Shown here piece by piece: positions 1-7,210 of a DNA stretch of 64,000 nt. Source of the stretch: an uncultured Planococcus sp. (GTDB lineage: Bacteria > Bacillota > Bacilli > Bacillales_A > Planococcaceae). The position numbers were made by a program, and so were the translations under genes. The stretch lies in the NCBI GenBank assembly GCA_947502505.1, contig CANNAE010000005.1, positions 124,001 to 188,000 on the forward strand, in the 5' to 3' direction. The stretch's first letter is position 1, and each line of letters opens with the position of its first letter. A model generated the notes under the pieces. It did not search any database and was not told where the DNA came from. It saw nothing but the letters and a program-made list of their open reading frames with translations.

Positions 1-735
1 TGCCGAAAAGGCCGCCCGAATGTCTGTGAAAAACTATCCGTTTTCGGGGTTCACGAAGACGGGGGGATGCGGGAGTATATCGTACTCCCTGAAAAGCAAC
101 TTCATGCAGTGGACAAACAGTTGGACTGGGACGAAATCGTACTGGCGGAACCTTATACGATCGGGGCGCAGGCAGTTTGGCGGGGCCAGGTGGAAAAAGG
201 AGATACCGTATTGATCCAAGGCTGTGGGCCGATCGGCATTTGCATATTGAAACTGGCGAAGATTGCCGGAGCTACGGTTTATATGTCTGATCTCAGCGAA
301 GAACGGCTTGCGTTCGCAGAAGACAATGGAGCAGATAAAGTCATCAACGCGGGTGCGGAATCAGTAAAAGAGAAAGTATTCGAATTTACTGGGGGCGCAG
401 GTGTCAATGTTGTAATCGATGCGGTGTGCATTCCGTCGACAGTCGAGTTAGGCATTGATGTGGTTTCTCCGGCAGGAAGCGTTGTAGTACTGGGTTTTAC
501 GGATCAACCGTCTGCGATTGCGCAATTGCCGATTACGAAAAAAGAAGTGACAATTGTCGGGTCGCGGCTACAGACCAATCAATTTGGTCCGGTCGTGAAA
601 TATTTGAATAACGGCGAATTGACTTCAGGCGGTTTGATTACCCATAAATTCAAATTGGATGATGTTAAAGAGGCTTTTTCTTTTGTAGAAAACAATCCGG
701 ACAAAGTGCGAAAAGCATTAATTGTCTTTGACTGA
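1..735 (+). CDS. Zinc-type sugar-acid 5-dehydrogenase (L-gulonate/L-galactonate type), 5' truncated
   Basis: Only the last 244 residues are in the window. They start inside the structural-zinc loop of medium-chain dehydrogenases (Cys at visible residues 1 and 9, spacing C-x7-C). Next come the catalytic-zinc Glu of the EP motif (visible residue 50) and the Rossmann motif GCGPIG (74-79). The stretch around [14 protein letters not shown] closely recalls E. coli YjjN/LgoD, which oxidises L-galactonate at C5. The gene lies 11 bp before eda in an operon for mannonate and 2-keto-3-deoxygluconate metabolism, so oxidation of L-gulonate or L-galactonate to fructuronate/tagaturonate is a reasonable inference. 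Another polyol or threonine-type dehydrogenase cannot be excluded. The family is certain; the substrate is not. Confidence 0.8.
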   Translation, partial: CRKGRPNVCEKLSVFGVHEDGGMREYIVLPEKQLHAVDKQLDWDEIVLAEPYTIGAQAVWRGQVEKGDTVLIQGCGPIGICILKLAKIAGATVYMSDLSEERLAFAEDNGADKVINAGAESVKEKVFEFTGGAGVNVVIDAVCIPSTVELGIDVVSPAGSVVVLGFTDQPSAIAQLPITKKEVTIVGSRLQTNQFGPVVKYLNNGELTSGGLITHKFKLDDVKEAFSFVENNPDKVRKALIVFD

Positions 736-746
736 GGAGTGATGGA

Positions 747-1370
747 ATGATCCCTAAAATGAAAGTCTATGAAGCCTTATTAACTGCCAAGGTAGTGGCC
801 GTGATCCGAGGTGAGGATGCCGATGAAGCGGTTGCCGTAGCCCAAGCTGCGATTGCCGGCGGCGTGAACGTTATCGAACTGACTTATACGACTCCGAACG
901 TCGCTAAAGCATTCGAGCAATTGGAGGGAACTGATGATGCATTGATAGGGGCAGGCACCGTGCTGGATGCACAGACAGCACGCCACGCATTGCTCCACGG
1001 CGCGCAATTTGTTGTCAGCCCCCATTTTGATGAGGAAATCGCCAAAGTCTGCAATCGCTATAATGTGCCTTATCTTCCTGGCTGCATGACAATCAAAGAA
1101 ATGGTGCAAGCAACCGAATGGGGCTGCGATATTTTGAAGCTGTTTCCAGCAAATGGGTTTGAACCTTCTTTCATCAAGGCCGTAAACGGGCCGCTTCCGA
1201 AGGTGAGAATCATGCCGACAGGCGGTATCAACATGGATAATATGAACGATTGGCTGGATGCTGGCGCAGTGGCTGTCGGCATCGGGAGCGATTTAACGAA
1301 AGCGTATCAAGCAGGCGGCGCTGGGCAAGTAACTGATTTAGCAAAACAATACCGGGCACGATTGGGGTAA
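747..1370 (+). CDS. eda: KDPG/KHG aldolase (2-dehydro-3-deoxy-6-phosphogluconate aldolase)
   Basis: A class I aldolase of 207 residues, the usual length. It splits 2-keto-3-deoxy-6-phosphogluconate into pyruvate and glyceraldehyde 3-phosphate in the last step of hexuronate and Entner-Doudoroff catabolism. The catalytic Glu44 lies in IELTYTTP and the Schiff-base Lys131 in DILKLFPA, both in their normal places. The ATG at 747 follows a GAGGAGTGATGG stretch that serves as ribosome-binding site. It is followed after 11 bp by uxuA, so the genes are one transcription unit. The kinase that makes its phosphorylated substrate is not in the visible part of the operon. Confidence 0.92.
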   Translation: MIPKMKVYEALLTAKVVAVIRGEDADEAVAVAQAAIAGGVNVIELTYTTPNVAKAFEQLEGTDDALIGAGTVLDAQTARHALLHGAQFVVSPHFDEEIAKVCNRYNVPYLPGCMTIKEMVQATEWGCDILKLFPANGFEPSFIKAVNGPLPKVRIMPTGGINMDNMNDWLDAGAVAVGIGSDLTKAYQAGGAGQVTDLAKQYRARLG

Positions 1371-1381
1371 AGGAGGCAATC

Positions 1382-2440
1382 ATGAATATTACATTTCGTT
1401 GGTACGGACAGGATAATGACAGTGTTCAATTAGAACAAATCAAGCAAATCCCAGGAACAAAGGGAATCGTTTGGGCGTTGCATCAAAAGCCTGTTGGTGA
1501 AGTTTGGGAAAAACAAGAAATCCAGCAGGAAGTGGATTATATCAAATCACACGGTTTCCATGCAGACGTGGTGGAAAGCGTTAATGTCCATGAATCGATC
1601 AAGCTCGGAAACGCAGAACGCGATCAGTATATCGAAAATTATAAGGAAACGATACGCAATTTGGGCGAAGCTGGGGTCAAAGTGATTTGCTATAACTTTA
1701 TGCCAGTTTTTGATTGGACTCGAACAGCGCTTTACGAGCCATTGCCTGATGGATCGACTGCCCTGTTTTTCGAAAAGGACAAAATCGAATCATTGGATCC
1801 GGCGGAGTTGATCGAAACGGTGGCATCAGCCTCTGATTTAACGCTTCCTGGCTGGGAACCTGAAAAAATGTCACGCATCAAGGAACTTTTCGAGGAGTAT
1901 GAAGGAATGACGGAAGAAATGCTTTGGGAAAACTTGAGCTATTTCCTTCAGGCAATTTTGCCGGTAGCAGAAGCAAACGGCATCAAAATGGCCATCCATC
2001 CGGACGATCCACCTTGGTCGATTTTTGGATTACCACGCATCATGACAAGCGGAAAAAGCTGGGAGAGGCTGCTGTCGATTTCCGATTCGCCGTCCAATGG
2101 GATTACGTTTTGTACAGGCTCAATGGGAGCGAATCCAGAAAATGATATGGTGGAGTTGGCGGCGAAGTATGCCAAGCATTCGCCATTCGCTCACCTACGC
2201 AATGTAAAGATTTTTGAAAACGGCAATTTCATTGAAACCTCCCATTACACGCAGGATGGCTCCATTGATTTGTCTGGAGTTGTCCGGGAATTTGCTTCGC
2301 AAAACTACGAAGGATATGCACGCCCGGACCACGGCCGCCATATTTGGGATGAGCAATGCCGCCCGGGATATGGATTATATGACCGTGCGCTCGGAATTAT
2401 GTATTTGCTCGGGCTATGGGATGCCTATCAGGCAAAATAG
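1382..2440 (+). CDS. uxuA: D-mannonate dehydratase
   Basis: 352 residues with the full UxuA pattern: N-terminal MNITFRWYGQ, then GTKGIVWALH, and the metal-binding AIHPDDPPW stretch near residue 200. The enzyme dehydrates D-mannonate to 2-keto-3-deoxygluconate and normally uses Fe2+ or Mn2+ in a TIM-barrel. A clear GGAGG site precedes the ATG. The downstream SDR (2452) would supply mannonate from fructuronate, and the upstream Eda completes the route to pyruvate once 2-keto-3-deoxygluconate has been phosphorylated. The assignment is firm because both motifs and operon context agree. Confidence 0.95.
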   Translation: MNITFRWYGQDNDSVQLEQIKQIPGTKGIVWALHQKPVGEVWEKQEIQQEVDYIKSHGFHADVVESVNVHESIKLGNAERDQYIENYKETIRNLGEAGVKVICYNFMPVFDWTRTALYEPLPDGSTALFFEKDKIESLDPAELIETVASASDLTLPGWEPEKMSRIKELFEEYEGMTEEMLWENLSYFLQAILPVAEANGIKMAIHPDDPPWSIFGLPRIMTSGKSWERLLSISDSPSNGITFCTGSMGANPENDMVELAAKYAKHSPFAHLRNVKIFENGNFIETSHYTQDGSIDLSGVVREFASQNYEGYARPDHGRHIWDEQCRPGYGLYDRALGIMYLLGLWDAYQAK

Positions 2441-2451
2441 GAGGTAAGGAA

Positions 2452-3288
2452 ATGTTTTCATCACACGAAAATATCGCAGGGCGAACAGCGGTGATCACCG
2501 GCGGAAGCGGCGTGCTTTGCTCAGAAATGGCCAGAGCGCTTGCTGCCCAGGATGTAAATGTCGCCATTTTGAATCGAACAGCTGAAAAAGGACAGACGGT
2601 AGCTGATGAAATTAAACAAGCCGGCGGTAATGCTCTTGCGGTAGCTGCGGACGTACTGGACCGGCAATCGCTGGAACGGGCAAAAAAAGAAATTTTGAAT
2701 GCTTATGGCCGTATTGACATCCTCATCAACGGGGCTGGAGGCAACCATCCGGATGCCATCACAGACATTGAACTTCATGCCGAAGACGGCGAAGGCAAAA
2801 CCTTTTTCGACTTAGAAGAAAACGGATTTTCCCGCGTCTTCGCAAGTAATTTCACAGGCTCTTTTTTGGCGAGCCAAGTATTCGGCAAAGAACTTCTGAA
2901 GCAGGAGTCTCCGGTTATTTTAAATATCTCATCGATGAGTGCGTACTCACCGATGACGAAAGTTCCGGCTTATAGCGCAGCTAAATCGGCGATCAATAAC
3001 TTCACGATGTGGATGGCTGTTCATTTTGCAGAGCAGAATTTACGGGTGAATGCCATCGCTCCCGGATTTTTCCTGACGGCTCAAAATAAGGAGCTATTGA
3101 CGAACAAAGATGGGTCACTGACGGCGCGTTCCGGCAAAATTATGGCGAGCACCCCGATGAAGCGTTTTGGAAAGCCTGAAGATTTAGTGGGCACGATGTT
3201 ATGGTTATTAGACGAAAATTATTCGGGCTTTGTAACAGGTGTTACGATACCGGTAGATGGTGGTTTCCTGGCATACTCAGGCGTATGA
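2452..3288 (+). CDS. uxuB: SDR-type D-mannonate oxidoreductase (fructuronate reductase)
   Basis: A 278-residue short-chain dehydrogenase. The ATG at 2452 is preferred over an upstream in-frame codon (2416) because AGGAGG lies at 2439-2444 and the earlier start would overlap uxuA. The Tyr-Lys catalytic motif is intact (YSAAKSA), with the Ser in NISSMSAYS. In the cofactor motif the last glycine is replaced: residues 16-23 read TGGSGVLC, with Cys23 where most relatives have Gly. Bacillus subtilis carries an SDR-type UxuB (YjmF) beside uxuA, and the position here, just after uxuA, supports fructuronate-to-mannonate reduction. It is unrelated in fold to the long-chain E. coli UxuB. Confidence 0.82.
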   Translation: MFSSHENIAGRTAVITGGSGVLCSEMARALAAQDVNVAILNRTAEKGQTVADEIKQAGGNALAVAADVLDRQSLERAKKEILNAYGRIDILINGAGGNHPDAITDIELHAEDGEGKTFFDLEENGFSRVFASNFTGSFLASQVFGKELLKQESPVILNISSMSAYSPMTKVPAYSAAKSAINNFTMWMAVHFAEQNLRVNAIAPGFFLTAQNKELLTNKDGSLTARSGKIMASTPMKRFGKPEDLVGTMLWLLDENYSGFVTGVTIPVDGGFLAYSGV

Positions 3289-3314
3289 GTTCAGCTACCA
3301 TTGGAGGCGGACAT

Positions 3315-3944
3315 GTGAAACTTCAATTGGCATTGGACAGGTTATCAAAGGAACAATGTTTTCTCCTTGTGAGGGAAACGCTCCCTTATATTGATTGGAT
3401 TGAAATCGGTACGGGCGTGATTAAAGAATATGGCATGGATATTGTGCGAGAAATGAAGCTTCGTTACCCGGGCATTGTCCTGGTGGCGGATATGAAAACT
3501 TGCGATGCCGGGAAATTTGAAGCCCGCCAAGCCTTTGCTGCCGGAGCGGATATTGTAACGGTCATGGCATTCTCACATAATAAAACGATCCAAGACGCTT
3601 TATCGGTAGCGGCGGAATATAAAGCGCAAATCATGATTGATATGCTTCAAGTGGAAGGATTCGAGCCGATAGAGGAGTTAGCGGATTTAGGTGCTAAGCT
3701 TTTTGCCATGCACATCGGAAAAGATGGGCAAGCAATTGGCGAACAGGTTGGATTCCAACTGGAACTTCAGCGGTTCGAACATCTGGAGCTGAAGTTTGCT
3801 CTAGCAGGGGGCATCACCGCGAATTCGATTACGACATTAAAAGGGAAACCAGATGTCTTGATTGTCGGCAGTGCCATCACAGCTTCAGACAATCCGCGAG
3901 AAGCCGCAAAAGAAATTCGAAACTTAATGAAGGGAAAAGAGTAG
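3315..3944 (+). CDS. Hexulose-6-phosphate synthase / 3-keto-gulonate-6-phosphate decarboxylase family protein
   Basis: 209 residues from a GTG at 3315 that follows GGAGG at 3303-3307. It belongs to the orotidine-monophosphate-decarboxylase superfamily. The active-site strand reads ADMKTCDAGKFEA, giving the Asp-x-Lys-x-x-Asp triad, and a later GG-I-T-x-N segment binds phosphate. The triad surroundings look more like hexulose-6-phosphate synthase (formaldehyde plus ribulose 5-phosphate) than like UlaD-type decarboxylase. However, no phosphohexulose isomerase (hxlB) is adjacent and the gene is the last of a hexuronate operon, so decarboxylation or aldol cleavage of a keto-sugar-acid phosphate is equally possible. 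A strong terminator follows. Confidence 0.7.
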   Translation: MKLQLALDRLSKEQCFLLVRETLPYIDWIEIGTGVIKEYGMDIVREMKLRYPGIVLVADMKTCDAGKFEARQAFAAGADIVTVMAFSHNKTIQDALSVAAEYKAQIMIDMLQVEGFEPIEELADLGAKLFAMHIGKDGQAIGEQVGFQLELQRFEHLELKFALAGGITANSITTLKGKPDVLIVGSAITASDNPREAAKEIRNLMKGKE

Positions 3945-3972
3945 GATCCGAAAAGGATTCTACTCTTTTTTA
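3935..3972 (+). terminator. Rho-independent terminator of the hexuronate operon
   Basis: A long hairpin overlaps the stop codon: arm 3937-3949 pairs with 3955-3968 (one G-T pair, short A-rich loop) and ends in a run of T. Confidence 0.85.
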
Positions 3973-3973
3973 A

Positions 3974-3988
3974 TGATAATAATTATCG
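3974..3988 (+). promoter_or_regulatory. Fur box (7-1-7) upstream of fetAB
   Basis: TGATAATAATTATCG matches the Bacillus Fur consensus TGATAATNATTATCA at 13 of 14 defined positions. It lies directly after the operon terminator and about 70 bp upstream of the -35 at 4057. It is not a PerR (TTATAATNATTATAA) or Zur type site. Confidence 0.7.
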
Positions 3989-4016
3989 TTTGAAAATCGC
4001 CTGAAAACGCATTAAT

Positions 4017-4055
4017 TGATATGTATTCTCAATTAAAAATAGTTATTCTCAATTA
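4017..4055 (+). promoter_or_regulatory. Repeated Fur-like half sites next to the fetAB promoter
   Basis: The 12-mer TATTCTCAATTA occurs twice (4024-4035 and 4044-4055), exactly 20 bp apart, so both copies face the same side of the helix. Each contains the half-site ATTCTCA (consensus ATTATCA). The first forms a degenerate 7-1-7 box at 4017-4031 (11 of 14 matches) and the second a weaker one at 4037-4051 (10 of 14). The second ends one base before the -35. Confidence 0.45.
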
Positions 4056-4056
4056 C

Positions 4057-4085
4057 TTGGTTCGGCTGAAAAGTTGTGCTATGAT
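4057..4085 (+). promoter_or_regulatory. Sigma-A promoter of fetAB
   Basis: TTGGTT (4057-4062), a 17-bp spacer and TATGAT (4080-4085) lie 53 bp before the fetA start. Confidence 0.6.
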
Positions 4086-4138
4086 AGCTACATTAGAATA
4101 ATTATAAATAAGAAATTTGATATTTAGGAGGTGTGGGC

Positions 4139-4870
4139 ATGAGCACCCAATACAAACCAGCGCTCCACTTTCAGCATGTGGATTACCGCATCGGAGACAT
4201 GGAAATTTTAAGCGATATTACCGGTTCATTTCCGCAAGGGCGCATTACGACTTTAGTGGGGCCTTCCGGGGCCGGGAAGTCGACTTTGCTTAAATTGTGC
4301 AATAGCCTTATTTCTCCGCAAAATGGAGAGATTTTCGTGAAAGACAAAGCGATCGGCGACTACGATCCCGTGGAATTGCGGCGGATGGTCGGGATGGCGT
4401 TGCAGAGCGCACCGATGATCAGCGGCACTGTTTATGAAAACTTGAATTTGCCTTTGGATTTGCAAGGGCAGCAATTGGCGAAAGAAGAGGCCATTGATTT
4501 GCTTGAAGATGTCGGCTTGAAAGGCGATTTGCTGGACCGCAAAGTAAAAGAGCTATCAGGCGGGCAGCGCCAGAAAGTGTCCATCGCAAGAACGCTCGTC
4601 AATAAGCCGGAGATTCTGTTAATGGATGAAATCACTTCTTCGCTCGACCGCGCTTCTAAGCATGAAGTGGAAGAGCTGATCAGCAAAATCAACCGGAAAT
4701 ATGGCACGACAATCATTTGGATCACCCATAACCTCCAACAAGCGCTTGAAATCGGCGATTATACATGGGTCATGATGGATGGCCAGGTAGTGGAAACTGG
4801 CGAGAGCTCCTTGCTTGAAGACCCTAAAAATGACCGAGTCGAAGAGTTCGTGAAAGGGGTGGTGTCATGA
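4139..4870 (+). CDS. fetA: FetA-type ABC transporter ATP-binding protein (probable iron export)
   Basis: 243 residues with a complete ABC ATPase: Walker A GPSGAGKST (41-49), Q-loop, signature LSGGQRQKV, Walker B ILLMDEITS and the switch His in WITHNL. The ATG at 4139 sits 7 bases after AGGAGG. It overlaps the membrane subunit by 4 bp. The pair matches E. coli FetA/FetB (YbbL/YbbM), described as an iron exporter that relieves oxidative stress, and is related to plant STAR1/ALS3. The Fur-like boxes upstream fit a role in iron homeostasis. Export rather than import is inferred from the family and from the absence of a binding protein. Confidence 0.82.
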   Translation: MSTQYKPALHFQHVDYRIGDMEILSDITGSFPQGRITTLVGPSGAGKSTLLKLCNSLISPQNGEIFVKDKAIGDYDPVELRRMVGMALQSAPMISGTVYENLNLPLDLQGQQLAKEEAIDLLEDVGLKGDLLDRKVKELSGGQRQKVSIARTLVNKPEILLMDEITSSLDRASKHEVEELISKINRKYGTTIIWITHNLQQALEIGDYTWVMMDGQVVETGESSLLEDPKNDRVEEFVKGVVS

Positions 4871-5616
4871 GTTATTGGGCTTTATCACTGACCCTCATTT
4901 TCGTCCTCATCCCACTCGTATTGTCGAAAACATTGAATTTAGGCCTCGGCCGCGATATGACAGTCGCGACGATCCGATCGATCATCCAGTTGCTCGCTGT
5001 CGGATATGTCCTGAAATTCGTCTTTGACTCCGAAAGCTTGCTGTACATCTTCTTGATGGTGGCGCTGATGATCGTTGCAGCCACCCATAACGCGCAGAAA
5101 AAAGGCGCGGCTATCCAAGGGATTACCTGGAAAATTGCTGTCACGCTGATTTTCGTGGAAGTGTTGACGCAAGGGATTCTGATCGGCTTCAATATTACAC
5201 CGCCTACCGCGCAATACATCATTCCAATCAGCGGCATGGTGGTCGGCAACTCGATGGTGCTGTCGATCCTGTTCTTGAACCGCTTTACAGCGGAAGTCGA
5301 AGACCACCAGGACCAGACCGAATTGATCTTGTCGCTTGGCGGGACGCCGAAACAGGCCATTCACCGGCAATTGATCAATTCAATCAAGGCGAGCATGATC
5401 CCGACGATCGAAAGCCAGAAAACAGTCGGCCTTGTCCAACTGCCCGGCATGATGAGCGGGCAAATCATCGCGGGCGCAGACCCGATTCAAGCGGTACAGT
5501 TCCAGTTGCTTATCATGTTCCTATTGTTGACGACAGCGGCTGTAACGAGTGTATTCCTCGGATATTTGTCCTATCCAACCTTATTCAATAAACGCATGCA
5601 ATTACTAAAAGGCTGA
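4867..5616 (+). CDS. fetB: FetB-type ABC permease (UPF0014 family)
   Basis: 249 residues, strongly hydrophobic, with about seven membrane segments. The family-typical NSMVLSILFLNRF and the coupling region around SLGGTPKQAIHRQLINSI are present. It starts in the ATGA overlap with fetA, so the two are translationally coupled, and works as the membrane half of the exporter. Its final codons and stop (AAA GGC TGA) form the left arm of a terminator hairpin whose complete copy lies 300 bp further on, after an inserted repeat (5619-5918). Before that insertion the stop codon probably lay inside the terminator stem. Confidence 0.82.
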   Translation: MSYWALSLTLIFVLIPLVLSKTLNLGLGRDMTVATIRSIIQLLAVGYVLKFVFDSESLLYIFLMVALMIVAATHNAQKKGAAIQGITWKIAVTLIFVEVLTQGILIGFNITPPTAQYIIPISGMVVGNSMVLSILFLNRFTAEVEDHQDQTELILSLGGTPKQAIHRQLINSIKASMIPTIESQKTVGLVQLPGMMSGQIIAGADPIQAVQFQLLIMFLLLTTAAVTSVFLGYLSYPTLFNKRMQLLKG

Positions 5617-5732
5617 CGAGAAAGGTAGGGAGTCGTATTTTCCGAAGCTTATCGCACGACTCCGTGGGCTCGCGCCCAAGCCTCCTCAGTCGCTTTGCGC
5701 CTTGCGGGGTCTCGTTCGTCTCGCTGATCCAC

Positions 5733-5810
5733 AGGAAAGATAAGGTCGACCTACGGGAGGCCTTATCTTTGCGAAAGTAATGCGCAGCATTATTGAGCAG
5801 AAGGGCTTAC
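5733..5810. repeat. 78-bp hairpin-bearing segment present only in repeat copy 1
   Basis: Copy 1 has these 78 bases where copy 2 has only 7 (55975-55981). They include a perfect 10-bp stem, AAAGATAAGG (5736-5745) with CCTTATCTTT (5761-5770). This is either a second element nested in the first or a part lost from copy 2. Confidence 0.6.
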
Positions 5811-5918
5811 GAGCGAACGCTTCTCCAAATACTTAGAGAGTTCGTTGATTTTTTATTGTGGAATAGTCTCACACTCTTTTCATTTATAGAAGGGTATAGA
5901 CTTTTTCAACACTCTGAC

Positions 5919-5947
5919 AAAAAGGCTGACGCAGTGTCAGCCTTTTT
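5919..5947. terminator. Bidirectional terminator between fetB and the convergent reductase gene
   Basis: A perfect 12-bp stem (5919-5930 with 5936-5947), a five-base loop and flanking A and T runs serve both directions. Confidence 0.8.
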
Positions 5948-5960
5948 GTTTTGCTTGAAT

Positions 5961-7031
5961 TTAGTTGGCGTTGCCAGGGTAGAAGCTGTCGATTTCAAAG
6001 CGGCCGGATCCTGGCAGGCTTTCGAGCAGGTCCGGGCCAAACAAGGCAGCAGGCGTCCAGCTTCCGCCTGGGTAGCTGCCTGATAATAAGCGCTGCGTTA
6101 CTTCGAGCGCTCCGTATACAGTCAAGTCATAGACGTTCGCAGTGTGGATTCGGCACGTTTTAACAACGCCGTCTGCATTTTTGGCTTGCCCCCAAATATA
6201 TGCGGCACTGCCGGCGCGTTCTTCCGCATCCGGGCCCTTAACACGCTGTTCCACCAACTTTAATAAGGGCTGCTTCACTTTTTCAGAAGACAGCAAAGGA
6301 CTCGCCACGTTCATGAGCCGGGCTGCCTGGACAGCTGGTTTCGGTGTCGGGATCCATGCTGAAATATGAGGGATCCCGGTCGTGTAATAAGCGGTGGCCA
6401 CGTCTCCCCAAGGGATCGCCATGGCGGATTTCTTGCCGCGCCCGAAATCGATCATTCGCTGATGCTTGCCGAGTGCGACATTCGTCAGCTGGCCATCTTC
6501 GCGGACAGTATTGCCGCCGCCCAGCCCTTCGACCATCGTTTTCATGGTACCGGGAGAGATGCCGGAATCCGAATCGAAGCCAAGCGCAAGCTCGGTGGCG
6601 TCAGGCAAGGCTTGTTTCAGCTTCAAAGCGGTGCAGTCAGTCGGGATGACGTCAAAGCCTACGCCAGAACATAAAACGATATTTTTTTGCAGCGCTTCTT
6701 CGTGCAATGAATGGGTCTGTTCAAAAACGCTGATTTCCCCGGTGATGTCGAGATAATGGGCTCCAGCTTCCAAGCAGGCACGAATCATCGGTTCACTGGT
6801 CTTCTCGAAAGGCCCGGCACAATGAAGCACAAGATCGATGCCCTCCAACTGCCCAGCTGTTTGGCTGTTCAATTCAAAAACCCGGAATTCCAAACCGAGC
6901 TTTTCGGCAAGCGGCTGCACTTTTTCCTTGCTGCGCCCAGCCAACACTGGACGCATCCCGCGTTCAACTGCTTCTTGTGCAATCAATTTCCCTGTATAGC
7001 CGGTCGCTCCGTACAATAGCCATGTAGTCAT
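5961..7031 (-). CDS. Saccharopine-dehydrogenase-like NAD(P)-binding protein (trans-acting enoyl-reductase type)
   Basis: 356 residues. It begins MTTWLLYGATGYTGKLIAQE, a Rossmann motif GATGYTG typical of the saccharopine dehydrogenase / trans-acting enoyl reductase group, and continues with the domain seen in those proteins (GVGFDVIPTDC, then FDSDSGISPGT). The ATG at 7031 is chosen because AAGGAG lies 8 bases upstream; the codons further upstream contain that site. The family includes membrane-lipid and polyketide enoyl reductases, but no partner gene is nearby, so the substrate is unknown. It is transcribed away from ispA across a shared 180-bp spacer. Confidence 0.65.
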   Translation of the reverse strand: MTTWLLYGATGYTGKLIAQEAVERGMRPVLAGRSKEKVQPLAEKLGLEFRVFELNSQTAGQLEGIDLVLHCAGPFEKTSEPMIRACLEAGAHYLDITGEISVFEQTHSLHEEALQKNIVLCSGVGFDVIPTDCTALKLKQALPDATELALGFDSDSGISPGTMKTMVEGLGGGNTVREDGQLTNVALGKHQRMIDFGRGKKSAMAIPWGDVATAYYTTGIPHISAWIPTPKPAVQAARLMNVASPLLSSEKVKQPLLKLVEQRVKGPDAEERAGSAAYIWGQAKNADGVVKTCRIHTANVYDLTVYGALEVTQRLLSGSYPGGSWTPAALFGPDLLESLPGSGRFEIDSFYPGNAN

Positions 7032-7150
7032 CGTTTCTGGTCTCCTTGTCATTTGGCGTCTCTCTTGTGTTCTTCAATAAGCAGGAAATTCCTGTCTCTT
7101 TCTTGAAATTAATAAGAACAACTTTCCATTTGTAAAATACGAACAAATGT

Positions 7151-7180
7151 TTGATTTTAGCCGCCGCAGTCAGGTAGAAT
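7151..7180 (+). promoter_or_regulatory. Promoter of the intracellular subtilase gene
   Basis: TTGATT (7151-7156), an 18-bp spacer and TAGAAT (7175-7180) lie 30 bp before the start codon. Confidence 0.5.
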
Positions 7181-7210
7181 GAAGAAAACGAGCTGAAGGA
7201 GGAATTTTCG

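Larger units (their letters stand above)
5607..5956. repeat. Intergenic repeat, copy 1, inserted in the fetB terminator
   Basis: The stretch from CGAGAAAGGTAGG (5617) to AACACTCTGA (5908-5917) recurs at 55858-56089. Shared blocks include ATTTTCCGAAGCTTATCGC, GTGGGCTCGCGCCCAAGCC, CTTGCGGGGTCTCG, GAGCGAACGCTTCTCC and the right-end sequence before AACACTCTGA. The core forms hairpins (for example 5629-5636 with 5656-5663). AAAAGGCTGACG occurs on both sides (5607-5618 and 5920-5931). The right copy belongs to a full hairpin, followed by TTTTGCTT (5949-5956). The space lies between two convergent genes and has no coding sequence. Confidence 0.8.

Noticed and set aside
4872-5370. Two overlapping minus-strand frames opposite fetB
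   Set aside because: Both are mirror readings of the fetB membrane helices; no ribosome-binding site.
5793-6083. ORF starting in repeat copy 1 and running into the convergent reductase gene
   Set aside because: The translation crosses the terminator hairpin and lies antisense to the reductase; no homology pattern.
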